From the NCBI GenBank assembly GCA_037953745.1, contig JBAKBP010010422.1, positions 1 through 64,000 of the forward strand: DNA of 64,000 nucleotides. The letters run 5' to 3'. How positions within the stretch are numbered: the first letter of the stretch is position 1; the number at the start of each line of letters is the position of its first letter. The position numbers and the translations under genes are program-made. This DNA comes from Lithodes maja. Taxonomy: Eukaryota > Arthropoda > Malacostraca > Decapoda > Lithodidae. Positions 1 through 10,221 of this stretch are shown one piece after another. Under the pieces are notes generated by a model that saw only the letters and a list, made by a program, of their open reading frames with translations, made no database searches and was not told the origin of the DNA.

Positions 1-817
1 CCTCAGATCCTTCCTAACCTGTATAAAACTTATAATGATTGCCAGAAGAAAACGTCAAATGGCGCCAGGATCGTGAGAAGGGTTAATGAGAGGATAATGT
101 AGCCTACTGAATTATAAAAATAATATTGTGATAATATTTATTCATAATTTTCAATATTTAGTAGCGATAATAGCAGAGTTAGTTAAAGTAAATATTATTA
201 AATTTTCTTTGAACATAAACTCCAAAGAAATAGCCTACCTCATGCCGTTGCTAGAATTACATAGAAACTGTGCGGTATAATTTCACATACACAAATTCTT
301 ACCGTATGTGTAAGCTAACGTAGCAATATCTATGTTTTCATAATTTTATTTATGAACACACATTATTATGAAATCTTTAAGTTAAAATTGAGTCAGAAAG
401 GAATATGAACAATACTTATCTCGATAATCCTTTATTATTGTAATTGCACCTAGAGGTTAGCGTCATTGCATGTATACCCACCCAATGTTTTATAAGTATT
501 TCATCTGGCCTTGAATGATGCTAGTGATGAGTGACCGTACACATAATCATATCAATGAAATTAATCCAACTACTTCTTGGGATAACATTCTGCAATGTTA
601 TTCACAATTTTCTTACTATGCACAGTCTCCTGTGATGCTTGGTCTCGTTCCTTATGCAGCGATATGCATAACTATTTTAACGATGCACACGCGCGATAGA
701 GTAATTTAAGTGTATGTATCAACAGAACATCAAATGTTAAAATGCACAGATTACAAAGAGACTTAATGTAGGGGGGCTCACAATGCAAACTTTTATGATT
801 ACAGGCAAGCCGGAAAC
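1..817. other. AT-rich DNA without a recognised gene
   Basis: No coding region, tRNA-like box or clear repeat was recognised here. The left end of the DD41D transposon that follows probably lies in the last part of this stretch, but I could not identify its terminal repeat. Confidence 0.5.
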
Positions 818-1894
818 ATGCAAAGGTTCACCTTCCAAGAATATGCAGATATGCATATGGCTTATGGTGCAGCAAATGGGAACAGTCTAGAGGCATCACG
901 GATTTATGCAGCACGTTTTCCCCTACGACAGCAACATCCATGGCCCAGAACATTTTGCGGCATAGATAGGAGGCTTCGGGAGCGTGGCAGTGTTAGACCA
1001 CGGATGGAGGAGACTGGAAGGCCACGTAACATCACACCACATGAAGAGGAGCTAATCCTGGATGCTGTGGGAAATAATCCCCGTACAAGCACTCTTGCAG
1101 TTGCCCATGATTTAAGATTAAGTCAGTCAACAGTATGGAGAACGTTACACGATCAACTGCTTTACCCATACCACTTTCAGCGGGTTCAAGCTTTACATCC
1201 CAACGATTATCCAAGGCGACGAGAATATTGTCAATTGTTTCTCGAAAATGTTACCCAAAATCGCAGTTTCCCAAAGAGTGTGTAATTTACTGACGAGTGT
1301 ACCTTTTCCAGGGATGGTATGTTTAATACACACAACCTGCATTACTGGGATGATGAAAATCCACATGTCACCTGGCCCCATGCGTATCAGCAAAGATTTT
1401 CCATTAACATTTGGTGTGGAGTGATTAGTAGCCACCTATTAGGCCCACATGTTTTGAAGGGTACTCTGACAGGTGTCAAATATTTAGAATTTCTACAAGA
1501 CTCTTTGCCAGTCTTCCTTGATAACATTCCCTTAGGAATAAGACGTCAGCTGTGGCTAATGCATGATGGTGCTCCTGCTCATTACAGCCTTCGAGTCAGG
1601 GAGTACCTTAATAACAATTTTGCCGGCAGGTGGATAGGGCGAGGTGGCCCCATTTCATGGCCAGCCAGATCGCCAGATTTGAATCCAGCGGATTTCTTCT
1701 TGTGGGGTCACCTTAAATCCCTTGTGTATCAAACTCCAGTTACCAATGAACAGGATCTGATGCAGAGAATTCTAGATGGGTGTACCAAAATTCGTGAAAC
1801 TCCTGAGATATTGGAGAGGGTTCAAAGATCCTTGATCCGTCACTATAATGTATGTATTGAGGCTGATGGTGGTCACATTGAACACCTGCTCTAA
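818..1894 (+). pseudogene. Tc1/mariner-type transposase, DD41D group, broken by one stop
   Basis: This encodes a cut-and-paste transposase. The first part (818-1285) has a helix-turn-helix region like DUF4817 (EYADMHMAYG, then RLRERGSV) and a second HTH (STVWRTLHDQ). The second part (1319-1894) is the DDE nuclease. The catalytic residues seen are D in FTDECTF, D in LMHDGAPAH and D in SPDLNPADFF. I count 41 residues between the second and third, which matches the DD41D (rosa-like) group. The two parts are in the same frame and separated only by a TAA at 1283-1285, directly before FTDECTF, so a single nonsense change disables an otherwise open gene of about 358 codons. The end near SLIRHYNVC fits the family. 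Terminal inverted repeats were not identified, so the element borders are unknown. Confidence 0.85.
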
Positions 1895-1938
1895 GATGTA
1901 AAACGACTTCAAACTTGGTTGCAATTTCTAAACTTACT

Positions 1939-1941
<3 letters not shown>

Positions 1942-1992
<51 letters not shown>
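1942..1992. repeat. (TC)n microsatellite
   Basis: About 50 bases of uninterrupted TC dinucleotides lie just downstream of the DD41D transposase. Confidence 0.97.
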
Positions 1993-1993
<1 letters not shown>

Positions 1994-2296
1994 GTAGTCT
2001 AAATCTAGGCTTATGATGGGGCATTGCGAGCTCTTGGTTCATTCGTTTATTATTTTATTTTGCCTTATTACTTTATTACTTACATTCATAATTATGTTTT
2101 ACTAATAACATAGCAGTACAGAATACATAACATTAACTTTGTTCATCCGTCACCTATCGCATGTAAGAAAACAGTTACTGGAAAAATAAACTAATATGTG
2201 AAGCACGTATTTTGTATTTGTTCCTAGTGTACAGTATTAACCATAAACAGCAGTTAAGCCGGTTTACTTTGGGGAACAAATTATTAGTGTTTATTA

Positions 2297-2736
2297 CCTC
2301 CGCCAGGAGGTTATGTTTTTACCGGTGTTGGTTTGTTTGTCTGCTGTCTGTGAGTTTGTTACCAAGATAACTCAGAAAGGTTATGGATGGATTTAGCTCA
2401 AATTTTCAGGGATTGTCAGAAATGGTATAAGGAACTAATGATTAGATTTTGGGTGTGATGGGGCACTCGGGAGCGCAGACCTCCGCCACGGCCCTAAAAA
2501 GTTATGGACGGATTTTGCTCACATTTTCATGGATTGTCAGAAATGGTATAAGGAACAACTGATTCAATTTGGGGGGTGATCAGGCACTCAGGTACCCAGA
2601 CCTCTGCCACGGCCCTAAACAATTTTGAACGGATTTTGATGAAATTTTCAGGGATTGTCAGAAATGGGATAAGGAACAGATGGAAGATTGAGCGGCCTTG
2701 GTGGAGGTCTGCGCTCTCTGAGTGCTTTTCTAGTTC
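2297..2736. mobile_element. Non-autonomous element with 121-bp internal tandem repeats
   Basis: The stretch starts CCTCCGCCA and ends TGGTGGAGG followed by a short tail, so the ends are short inverted repeats. Inside, a unit containing GGATTGTCAGAAATGG recurs three times (about 2381, 2502 and 2623) with an exact 121-bp period between copies. The units also carry the GACCTCCGCCACGGCCCTAA motif (second unit CCTCTGCC). No coding capacity is seen. The CCTCCGCCA(A)GGAGGTTATG start resembles dispersed repeats known from marine animal genomes; that comparison is from memory. Confidence 0.7.
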
Positions 2737-2831
2737 TTGGATACCATTGTTCAGATTTAATGTAAAAATAAATCATTTGGAAAATTATGTAAAGTAAATT
2801 TATCAGATAAATAATAATCAGCTATTCAAAA

Positions 2832-2919
2832 TGTACAGTCGTGGCTGATAATCCTTGACCAGGGATTAATGGCAAATCACTGCCAACACTGGTCAAGGAT
2901 TATCAGGCACGGCTGTACA
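2832..2919. repeat. Perfect-length 31-bp hairpin (fold-back)
   Basis: Left arm 2832-2862 and right arm 2889-2919 are inverted copies of each other (31 bp, about three mismatches) around a 26-base spacer. Both arms hold the core GATAATCCTTGACCAG. It could be a small MITE or fold-back. Confidence 0.85.
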
Positions 2920-3070
2920 CTCTACGACATTAATCCTGTTCTTAAATCTTTGAAGCTGTCCCGAACTGAACCGAATCTTTTCATACATTCTCTACCTAAT
3001 ATTGGAATTTCGAAGGTTCATTTTGATGTCTAAAGTTCGTTTTGGGACAGGATTATTGATGTAGAGTGTA
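2916..3070. repeat. Second inverted repeat chained to the hairpin
   Basis: The segment opens with TACACTCTAC at 2916 and closes with its inverse GTAGAGTGTA at 3061-3070. The arms extend inwards through an AATCCTGT core (2931-2938, inverse at 3047-3054). A further CTGTCCC/GGGACAG pair is nested inside. It overlaps the right arm of the preceding hairpin by four bases. Confidence 0.7.
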
Positions 3071-3533
3071 CCACCGAATAACAACCACCCGACTAGACTG
3101 TCAAGTAACTCATTAAATTAGGAAGGTCGGTCTCTGACAAGGATGATATTCTGATAATTGCATTTTGTGAAATACTTCAAAATAACGGGTCTCGAACTAC
3201 GAACAGTGTGAAGCTGGTCGTTAACTGAGTGGAGCCGAGTAGAGGAGTAGGGGTGGTGAAGAGTAGGAGGGGTGGGCGTGGGGGGGGGGGGGGGGAGAGG
3301 GGGTAATGTGTTCTGATTCCTGCCTATAATATCACTGGCAAGGCATTGGATAAGTTCGCTAGATTTAATTAAGTAATTTTAACTAGTTTTCCATACACTT
3401 TAGGGAAAAAGTCATAGAAAGAAATATACGCATCTCCACCTCATGAATATGTGTTGTCATTTTTTGACATTAGTTCTGAATCACCCTGTATATATATTAT
3501 TACTTATGTGTGTCTCTTTCACTTAGACTTACG
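3071..3533. other. Non-coding stretch with poly-G run
   Basis: No gene is seen. A G-rich low-complexity run lies around 3270-3302. The motif CACCCTGTATA at 3482-3492 looks like the terminus of a Tc1/mariner-type element, but no partner end was found. The last 35 bases (about 3497-3531) are nearly repeated at 7462-7494. Confidence 0.5.
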
Positions 3534-3933
3534 ATGCATATCAGAGGCCGTCTTACACTGTTATTCTCAATTATCTCTTAAACCATTTGTTGGATTCATC
3601 TGATATCTTAGCACATCGTGTTGCACACCCCTACCTAATGCACGTGTTGTATAGTAGATCGCTATATGTGATTAATTTTGTGTTTACTCTTGATTAATGA
3701 TGATTCTGAAGCCAAATCCTGGCATTTAGCGTCCACACTTTCGAATGTGGGAGATGGTCCCCCCTCCAGCCCCACCAACCCCCCCAATACAGTCTTCCTG
3801 TTACCCCCTCCTCGCCTCCCTCATCCCTCTCCCCTCGCCTCCCTCATTACTCACTCTCGCCCACCCACGCCCATCGTTATAGTAAATGTGTTGTTTATAT
3901 TGTATTGATGTATATTGTATAGTATGTGTTTAT
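3534..3933 (+). repeat. Left terminal inverted repeat of the DD82E-like element
   Basis: This matches the reverse complement of 6905-7314 over nearly its full length, including a distinctive C-rich segment around 3756-3855. The outer 250 bases also match 6651-6899 inverted. Confidence 0.85.
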
Positions 3934-4667
3934 GTATTTAATTAACTAACTTTATTTATTACCATTCATGCGTATTCTAAGATGTCTGTGTATGCAATAT
4001 AGGAGTAGTGAAAAGACCATGGAGGTAAGACGTCTCTCTCGTTGTTAAAGTCTGAATAACCATATTTGTCCTATTGAGGTAATGTAATTACGTACCTGTA
4101 AATGTAGATTTATATAGCTATGCTATCGTGGTCATTTACATGAGATTTGGTAGCGGTTTGAATGGGGGAAGCACGGGGCGGGGAGTCTATAATAATGTAC
4201 GGAACGCAACTGACATAATTGTATATAATATATATTCATTAAAAGATTACGTTGTGAGAGTCGATAAGAATAGGGAGAGGACGGTAATGTACTTATTATG
4301 TTAAAAGACCAAGGTATTCAGAAAGTTTGGTCAAGCAAGTGAACATGTTCTATAGTGATTGCGTATCAGAAATATTGCATATGATGTATTATTATCGACG
4401 ACGTGGGGGCAATATGATTATTACAGTACATCAGTGATATGTACATGAAGAATATCCTGTTATTAACTACTGGGGCAATTGCGATGAAAGTCCCATGAGA
4501 TAATGCTTCCGTGTAGTTCATAACGTAACATAATTTATATTGATATTCATGAAAAGTAGAAAGTATAGGGGATATAATAATTTATTAAATTAATAATAAT
4601 TTACAGTATTGTTTCTCGATAAGTAGCTTGTAGGAATACAAATAAGGCAAACAACACAGCACAGCAT

Positions 4668-5918
4668 TTATTCATAGTCACTATCCAGGAATACGTCGTC
4701 ATCCCCGTCCTCGTCATCGCTGCCGATGTTGATGATGATGGGTTCCACACCCTCGTGGATATTGTCCGACTTCCAGTACCCGTCCTCAAACTTCCGGGAT
4801 TGTCGAACAGCTGCCGCCCACACGTTCTGGTTGGCACAATGCCTGGCTTCTTCCAACCTGGCCTGCAGGTCCGCCCGGGTAAACCGCTGGAGGGTGGAGC
4901 GCACGTGATGCTTCATACATCCCCACACCTGCTCAATGGCGTTGAGCTCGGGGTGGCCAGGTGGCAGCCGTACAACCTCATGGCCCCACTCACGGATGGT
5001 ATTATCCACCTTGTACTGGGGCTCTGGGCGGTTCTGCTGGCAGAGGAGCAGCAGTTCAGGGCGTGTGGCGGCAGGTGGGATGAATATCCCACGGTGCTCC
5101 AGCCACCTGACGAGGTCCGCTTTCTTGGTTGCCGTGGTTGGGCATCGACTCTCCTCCGTCAGTTGGCTGTGATATGGTGCATTATCCAGCACCAGTACTG
5201 ATGGCTCGGGCAGTGACGGCAGGAGGTGCCTCGTTAGCCAGCGGAGGAACAGCTCACCATTCATTTCACCATGGTAATCGCCATGGGTGCTCTTGGCCGT
5301 GTAGCACAGGTACGAGCCCTCAACGAAGCCATTGGTCGTGCCAGCTGCGACCACCACGAATCGCTCCCCTTCTCCGGGCGGCACCTGACGACTGTAGGCG
5401 GAGCTGGTGGCAGCCTGTGTAGTGTCCACCCACTCCCTGTTGTGGCCCATTCTGGTGGTGAACCAGGTTTTGTCAACATACACCACCTGCCTTCCCTCCT
5501 TCCGGTGGCGCTGTAGAGCCCGGAGTGCGGCAATCCGGCGGCACACGACATCCAGTAATTCCCTCCTTACATACATTTTCCGCTGCAATATCTTGCATCG
5601 GAATCCCATGGTATGCAAGAGCTGCCAAACTGTCATCTCTGACGTACCCTTCGGGATAATTTCACCCATTTTTAAGTCCTTCACTAGGGCACCGACCGTG
5701 AAATGTAGCTTGTCGGCAAACTTGCGGTGAACATAGCGGCGAATGGCGCTGACAGTGAAGTCATCATAAACGGCCGATGCTGGTGGTGGTGGCTGTGTCG
5801 AAGGGGGGGACGTGGTGGCATGGTGGACAATGTTCCTCACTCCCACCGCTGTCATACCCATGGTGTGAGCAATGCGGTCGTAAGGCCTGTGTGCAAAATA
5901 CTGCATGTTATTAAACAT
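4668..5918 (-). CDS. IS630/Tc1/mariner-superfamily transposase, DD82E (Sailor)-like
   Basis: The 416-residue protein is open from its ATG at 5916-5918. Residues 52-135 look like a winged-helix/HTH DNA-binding region. The DDE nuclease follows: D149 in VVYVDKTWF, D245 in VLVLDNAPYH and E329 in HPELNAIEQVWG. I count 83 residues between D245 and E329. This unusually long spacing is characteristic of the DD82E (Sailor) lineage described from aquatic invertebrates; the family name is from memory and the one-residue difference should be checked. The C-terminus is strongly acidic (DDEDGDDDVFLD). The frame has no break, so the protein may be functional. It lies centrally between long inverted repeats, the expected position for a cut-and-paste transposase. 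Confidence 0.85.
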   Translation of the reverse strand: MFNNMQYFAHRPYDRIAHTMGMTAVGVRNIVHHATTSPPSTQPPPPASAVYDDFTVSAIRRYVHRKFADKLHFTVGALVKDLKMGEIIPKGTSEMTVWQLLHTMGFRCKILQRKMYVRRELLDVVCRRIAALRALQRHRKEGRQVVYVDKTWFTTRMGHNREWVDTTQAATSSAYSRQVPPGEGERFVVVAAGTTNGFVEGSYLCYTAKSTHGDYHGEMNGELFLRWLTRHLLPSLPEPSVLVLDNAPYHSQLTEESRCPTTATKKADLVRWLEHRGIFIPPAATRPELLLLCQQNRPEPQYKVDNTIREWGHEVVRLPPGHPELNAIEQVWGCMKHHVRSTLQRFTRADLQARLEEARHCANQNVWAAAVRQSRKFEDGYWKSDNIHEGVEPIIINIGSDDEDGDDDVFLDSDYE

Positions 5919-6650
5919 AATTATTTGTATTTGTTCCCTCCTGTTTAAGTCATGAGGTAGCTATGTAATGCAATATATGTTGCATTGAATTATTAACTAT
6001 TATGTATGAATGATTTACATATATTTATTAAATGTGTACATATTGTGCACAATAGAAAACGAGGTAAATTATATAGAGCATGTTTTGTTGCACAGGAAGA
6101 CCTATTACCATCAACATCATCCCAATAAATGATCTGTGAGTCTATTATAGACGTTATCAAATGGTGGGTGATGTGGTGGAAAGGGGTATTGGGGTGTAAC
6201 ACTGACCCACAACCTTATCATCAGTGTTCCCACATGCGGAGACAATGAGGAAATTGATACAGTGATGTATAAGTATGTAGTCTTTGTATTGCAGGAGTGC
6301 CTCATATGGCTACCAGCTGGTGGGCTGGGTCTCCTTCATTTTATGACTCTCAGACAGATGGGAGGATGGTTTTTCAATGGAGCGTAGTAACTATATATAA
6401 TAGACCAAAGTATGTGCTTACCTATTCACACTTATGTATGTCCTTCCGCAGGTCTTCTCACTTCTATACAGAGTCACAAGCCGCAGCACAAACGCAGTCC
6501 TGCAGCCACGGGGACAATGACAATATGCTGGTCATTGTTGGTACGGTAGCAGGCGTTCCTCGGGCTTGAATAATTATTCACCTGTTGGTGTTTACGTCAT
6601 TGCCTCGTAAACCACAGCTGATTGGGCAGTGGGAGGTGTACCAGTGGAGT
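5919..6650. other. Non-coding interior of the DD82E-like element
   Basis: This lies between the transposase start and the inner right repeat. No further gene was recognised, so it probably holds the promoter and leader of the transposase. Confidence 0.4.
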
Positions 6651-6899
6651 GTTGGTGGGGCTGGAGGTGGGACCACCATCCTCATTCGAATGTGTGGACG
6701 CTATATGCCAGGATTTGGCTTCAGATTCATCATTAATCGAGAGTAAACTCATAATTAACCACAGATAGCGATCTACTATACAACGCGTGCATTAGGTAGG
6801 GGTGTGCAACACTCTGTGCTAAGATATCAGATGAATCCAACAAATGGTTTAGGAGATAATTGAGTATAACAGTGTATGACGGCCTCCGATATGCATTAG
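6651..6899 (-). repeat. Partial second copy of the right terminal repeat
   Basis: About 250 bases match the outer part of the 6905-7314 repeat in the same orientation, including CATTCGAATGTGTGGACGCT-type sequence, and end GATATGCAT. Two right ends are thus in tandem. Confidence 0.8.
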
Positions 6900-6904
6900 T
6901 AGTT

Positions 6905-7314
6905 AATTAAATACATATACACATAATATACAATATACATCTATACAATATAAACAACACGTTTACTATAACGATGGGAGTGGGTGGGCGAGGGTGAGTA
7001 ATGAGGGAGGCAGGGGGAGAGGGATGAGGGAGGCGAGGAGGGGGTAACAGGAAGACGGTATTGGGGGGGTTGGTGGGGCTGGAGGGGGGACCACCTCCCT
7101 CATTCGAATGTGTGGACGCTAAATGCCAGGATTTGGCTTCAGAATCAACATTAATCAAGAGTAAACACATAATTAATCACAGATAGCGATCTACTATACA
7201 ATGCATGCATTAGGTAGGGGTGTGCAACACGCTGTGCTAAGATATCAGATGAATCCAACAAATGGTTTAAGAGATAATTGAGAATAACAGTGTAAGACGG
7301 CCTCTGATATGCAT
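6905..7314 (-). repeat. Right terminal inverted repeat of the DD82E-like element
   Basis: This is the inverse of 3534-3933 and ends CCTCTGATATGCAT at 7301-7314. Confidence 0.85.
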
Positions 7315-7536
7315 AGTAGTTTTATAGTCATTATTATAGTAGTTATGATTATTTATACTGGACTATGGTAATTGATAGTGTAATTTTCACTTCTTTATTG
7401 TTAGGAATATATATTTTAGTGTCACTTTCACTTGTTCATATTGTTCTGAAGGCACTTATTATTACTTATGTGTCTCTTTCACTTATACTTAGTTATATTA
7501 TTATTATTGAGTGTCACTATCACTGTCACTTACACT
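7315..7536. other. AT-rich 3' flank of the piggyBac gene
   Basis: A simple AT-rich stretch with several TGTCACTTTCACT-like repeats (about 7420-7530). One piece (7462-7494) repeats the sequence directly left of the DD82E-like element. I found no left piggyBac terminal repeat with TTAA here. Confidence 0.4.
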
Positions 7537-10221
7537 TCAATAGTTTGCCAGAGTGTGGAAATCATTGAAGCAGGTGCCGGCATACAATCCCACCTGACAC
7601 TCGAGGCATTGCCAAGTGGTTTTTGTGGGTTTGCTTGGTCGTCGAGTTGTGCGGGTGCACACATAGCACCTCTTCTGCATCCTTATTCGGCTGTTAGGAC
7701 CCTGGAAAGGAAGGGCGACGAGCTGGTGCTTTCTGATGAAGTCGGCACACCCTATTCTGTCCATCATGCCTGGTCCTTGTAGTGGCCTCCCTGGTGTACC
7801 CGCATGTTTTACCAGGAGCTCATGTATCAGCTGCTTTTGGAAGGTCCGCAGGCTTTTGTACTTGATGACTGGACACCTCAAACGGTAGATGTTGTAAGCG
7901 TTGAGGACAGACATATCTACTGTATGCAGGACAAACTTCTTGTACCACCTGCAAGATGTTCGCAGGCAGTCAATGAAGCCCATCTGCATGTCGGACTTGT
8001 CGACGAGGCGCATGTTCAGGTTATAGTCCAGAACAGCAGCTGGTTTTGTGATAGGGTTCTTCGTTTTTCGGTCCACCTTCCCTGTGGGGACCATCTCTGC
8101 TTTGTGGCATGTGGTGAGGAGGTTGACCTTACGCTGGTCATGCCAGTGGATGGAGAGGATGGGGCCACTCTTCTTATAGAATATGTCCGTCTTCTTAGTT
8201 TTTGTTGGGTAGGCTGGCATGCCCTTTCTCTTCCCCTTCACTGTGCCGACAGTTCCGGTCTTGCGGTCATGGAGGTACTTGGCAAGGATAGGCGACGTGT
8301 AATAATTGTCGGTATAGAGGACGTGGTTGTCATGGAAGTACCTCTCCATCATCCTCTTTACCACAGCGCCGCCAAAACCAATGAGGGGGTCAATCTCCAC
8401 CTCACCACCCTTGCCGCTGTAGACTATAAAGTCGAGCACATATCCTGTCTTGCAGTCGCAGAGGACGAAGAGCTTGATGCCGAAGCGGTGTCTCTTTGAC
8501 GGGATATACTGTCGGAAGTGCAGCCTACCACGGAACAGGACCAGAGACTCGTCGATGCACAGCTTCTGAAATGGAATCAGGTAGGTGGAAAACCGATGAC
8601 GTATCATGTCATACAGTTGCCTGATCTTCCAGAGTGTGTCGGGCTCGTGGACATGCATGTTATTTGTCAGGTGGAAATATGAGAGGATATCGAAGTACCT
8701 ATCCCTTGACATGAATTTGCCAAATGCTGGAGTCGTTGTGAGGTCGCCAGTTATCCAGTAGTCGGCCAGAACGTGCTTCTTTATGTGTGTCATCAGCATT
8801 GTGAGTGCCAAGAACACATATAATTCTGCCACAGTGAGAGCTCTCCATGCCACCATCTTTGCACTTGTCTTCCTGCCAAGAAAGTTTGAACAGATAGCCT
8901 GGTGGTGATTTGTCTCTTTGACAAGGTATTCCATGACTTCATTGTCGTAGAAGCCACAGAAAAGTTCACTGGGGGTGGCATTTGGGCCACAGGGATTTGC
9001 TGGTGACACCCCAGAACCCTGTTGTACCTCGTCAAAGGCAGGAAAATCTGGCACAAAATCCGCCCCATCTGACCACACAAACATTTCAGCAGGTCGAAGA
9101 CGAGGACGTGGAGCTGCAGCAGGCACACGCCCTGGACGCCCTGGCACACGCCCTTGGCCACGCGGATGCCCAGGCGGACGCCCTGCACACCCACGCCCAC
9201 GCCCAGGCCCAGGGGCAGCGGCGTCGGCAGGCTGACCACGTCCACGACCTCGAGGTCCTTTGACTCTTCTTGTCGGGACTCCCTCTTCCTCTTCCTCTTC
9301 GTTTTCCTCTTCCTCAGGCGACGTCAGGTCATCTGGGGCAATGTCGGGGTCGTCAGCAGCCTCTTCAGGAGTCAACTCTGGTGAAGAATAGACCGGGCGT
9401 CGGCGGCGTGGGGCTGCGGGAGGTTGAGCAATGGGAGCCTCGGCCTCGGGAGTTGGGCTCCTTTTGCGGCTAGCCGGGGACTTTTCCGCAGGAAATAATG
9501 ACCTATGATGCGGGGCCTGTGGTGACACACTGTGGGAGGCCAATGGCGCACTTGTCGAGGCCCTTTGGTCATCTTGAGGGACAGATGAAGCTGAGGGCTG
9601 TGGGTGGCCCTCCCGGCGTCCCGGGTCAAGGCGTCGTGACAAAGGAATGCGGGTGGTTGCTAGGCCTGGGTCGGCGTCACTCTCACTATCTACGCCTTCC
9701 CTCACTTTTTCTGCCTCCCTGTGTGCTTTCTTGGCTGCACTTTTCACTAAAGACTGTTTATAGAAGTATTTACCCACTTTCAAGGGTGTACGGGCAGGCA
9801 AAGGGGAAGGTCCTGGCGTAGGGCTAGGGCTAGGCCTACCCTGACCTACGAAACTAGGCGAAGGGGTTGGCTCTAGCACACTTGGTACTTCAATAGCACC
9901 TTCCTCCACCACTTCCACATCAGGATGATCACTACTATCACCCCCCTCAAATAAATCAACATTGTCATCAGCACCAAATCCCACAAAATCGTCAATTTCG
10001 TTCCCACTTCTACTCTGAATATAGAGGTTTTTGTCCACAGAGCTTTCACCACTGCTCAAATCCTGGTTGAAAAGTTCTCGGTGTATTGCACTGTCACTTA
10101 GCAAACGTTTCACTTTCCTTACTTTCCTTTTCTTCTCGGTTGGCAGAGGCATAGATGTTGCAAGTGGGGTAGCACTGGGACGTGCAGGAGATTGCACAGT
10201 ATCGGACACGTCGGAATTCAT
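7537..10221 (-). CDS. piggyBac-type transposase (PGBD4-like), intact 894-codon frame
   Basis: This encodes a cut-and-paste transposase of the piggyBac superfamily (DDE_Tnp_1_7). Residues 1-385 are low complexity: basic near 30-40, then proline/serine-rich, a glutamate run near 302-313, and glycine/arginine/proline-rich at 320-378. The catalytic core spans about 415-790, with D557 (CIDESLVLFRG), D638 (LYTDNYYTSP) and D741 (LVDKSDMQMG) in the expected order. The C-terminus (852-884) has a cysteine-rich zinc-binding module (CYVC, CLEC), typical of the family. The N-terminus is long for a piggyBac protein. The start ATG at 10219-10221 is followed by an uninterrupted frame. The TTAA-bounded right end lies 210 bases upstream. 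The left element end was not found, so the copy may be unable to excise although its protein looks intact. Confidence 0.92.
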   Translation of the reverse strand: MNSDVSDTVQSPARPSATPLATSMPLPTEKKRKVRKVKRLLSDSAIHRELFNQDLSSGESSVDKNLYIQSRSGNEIDDFVGFGADDNVDLFEGGDSSDHPDVEVVEEGAIEVPSVLEPTPSPSFVGQGRPSPSPTPGPSPLPARTPLKVGKYFYKQSLVKSAAKKAHREAEKVREGVDSESDADPGLATTRIPLSRRLDPGRREGHPQPSASSVPQDDQRASTSAPLASHSVSPQAPHHRSLFPAEKSPASRKRSPTPEAEAPIAQPPAAPRRRRPVYSSPELTPEEAADDPDIAPDDLTSPEEEENEEEEEEGVPTRRVKGPRGRGRGQPADAAAPGPGRGRGCAGRPPGHPRGQGRVPGRPGRVPAAAPRPRLRPAEMFVWSDGADFVPDFPAFDEVQQGSGVSPANPCGPNATPSELFCGFYDNEVMEYLVKETNHHQAICSNFLGRKTSAKMVAWRALTVAELYVFLALTMLMTHIKKHVLADYWITGDLTTTPAFGKFMSRDRYFDILSYFHLTNNMHVHEPDTLWKIRQLYDMIRHRFSTYLIPFQKLCIDESLVLFRGRLHFRQYIPSKRHRFGIKLFVLCDCKTGYVLDFIVYSGKGGEVEIDPLIGFGGAVVKRMMERYFHDNHVLYTDNYYTSPILAKYLHDRKTGTVGTVKGKRKGMPAYPTKTKKTDIFYKKSGPILSIHWHDQRKVNLLTTCHKAEMVPTGKVDRKTKNPITKPAAVLDYNLNMRLVDKSDMQMGFIDCLRTSCRWYKKFVLHTVDMSVLNAYNIYRLRCPVIKYKSLRTFQKQLIHELLVKHAGTPGRPLQGPGMMDRIGCADFIRKHQLVALPFQGPNSRIRMQKRCYVCTRTTRRPSKPTKTTWQCLECQVGLYAGTCFNDFHTLANY

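Larger units (their letters stand above)
3534..7314 (-). mobile_element. DD82E/Sailor-like DNA transposon with long inverted repeats
   Basis: A transposase gene (4668-5918, minus) lies between inverted repeats of about 400 bp. The left repeat runs 3534-3933 and the right one 6905-7314, both ending in ATGCATATCAGAGG or its inverse. A second, shorter copy of the right end (6651-6899) sits inside the right repeat. The true right end could therefore be 6899, with 6905-7314 a separate solo end or MITE derivative. No clear target duplication was found at either border. Confidence 0.75.

Noticed and set aside
3482..3492. Terminus of the DD41D element (CACCCTGTATA)
   Set aside because: It looks like a mariner-type end, but no inverse match was found left of the transposase, so I did not extend the element to it.
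3678..3908. Proline-rich 76-codon open frame
   Set aside because: It lies in the C-rich part of the transposon's inverted repeat and recurs inverted at 6907-7170. It is repeat sequence, not a gene.
4755..5201. 148-codon plus-strand frame
   Set aside because: It is the complement of the DD82E-like transposase, a shadow frame in GC-rich coding DNA.
7804..8499. 231-codon frame on the plus strand
   Set aside because: It is antisense to the conserved DDE core of the piggyBac transposase and has no family signature.
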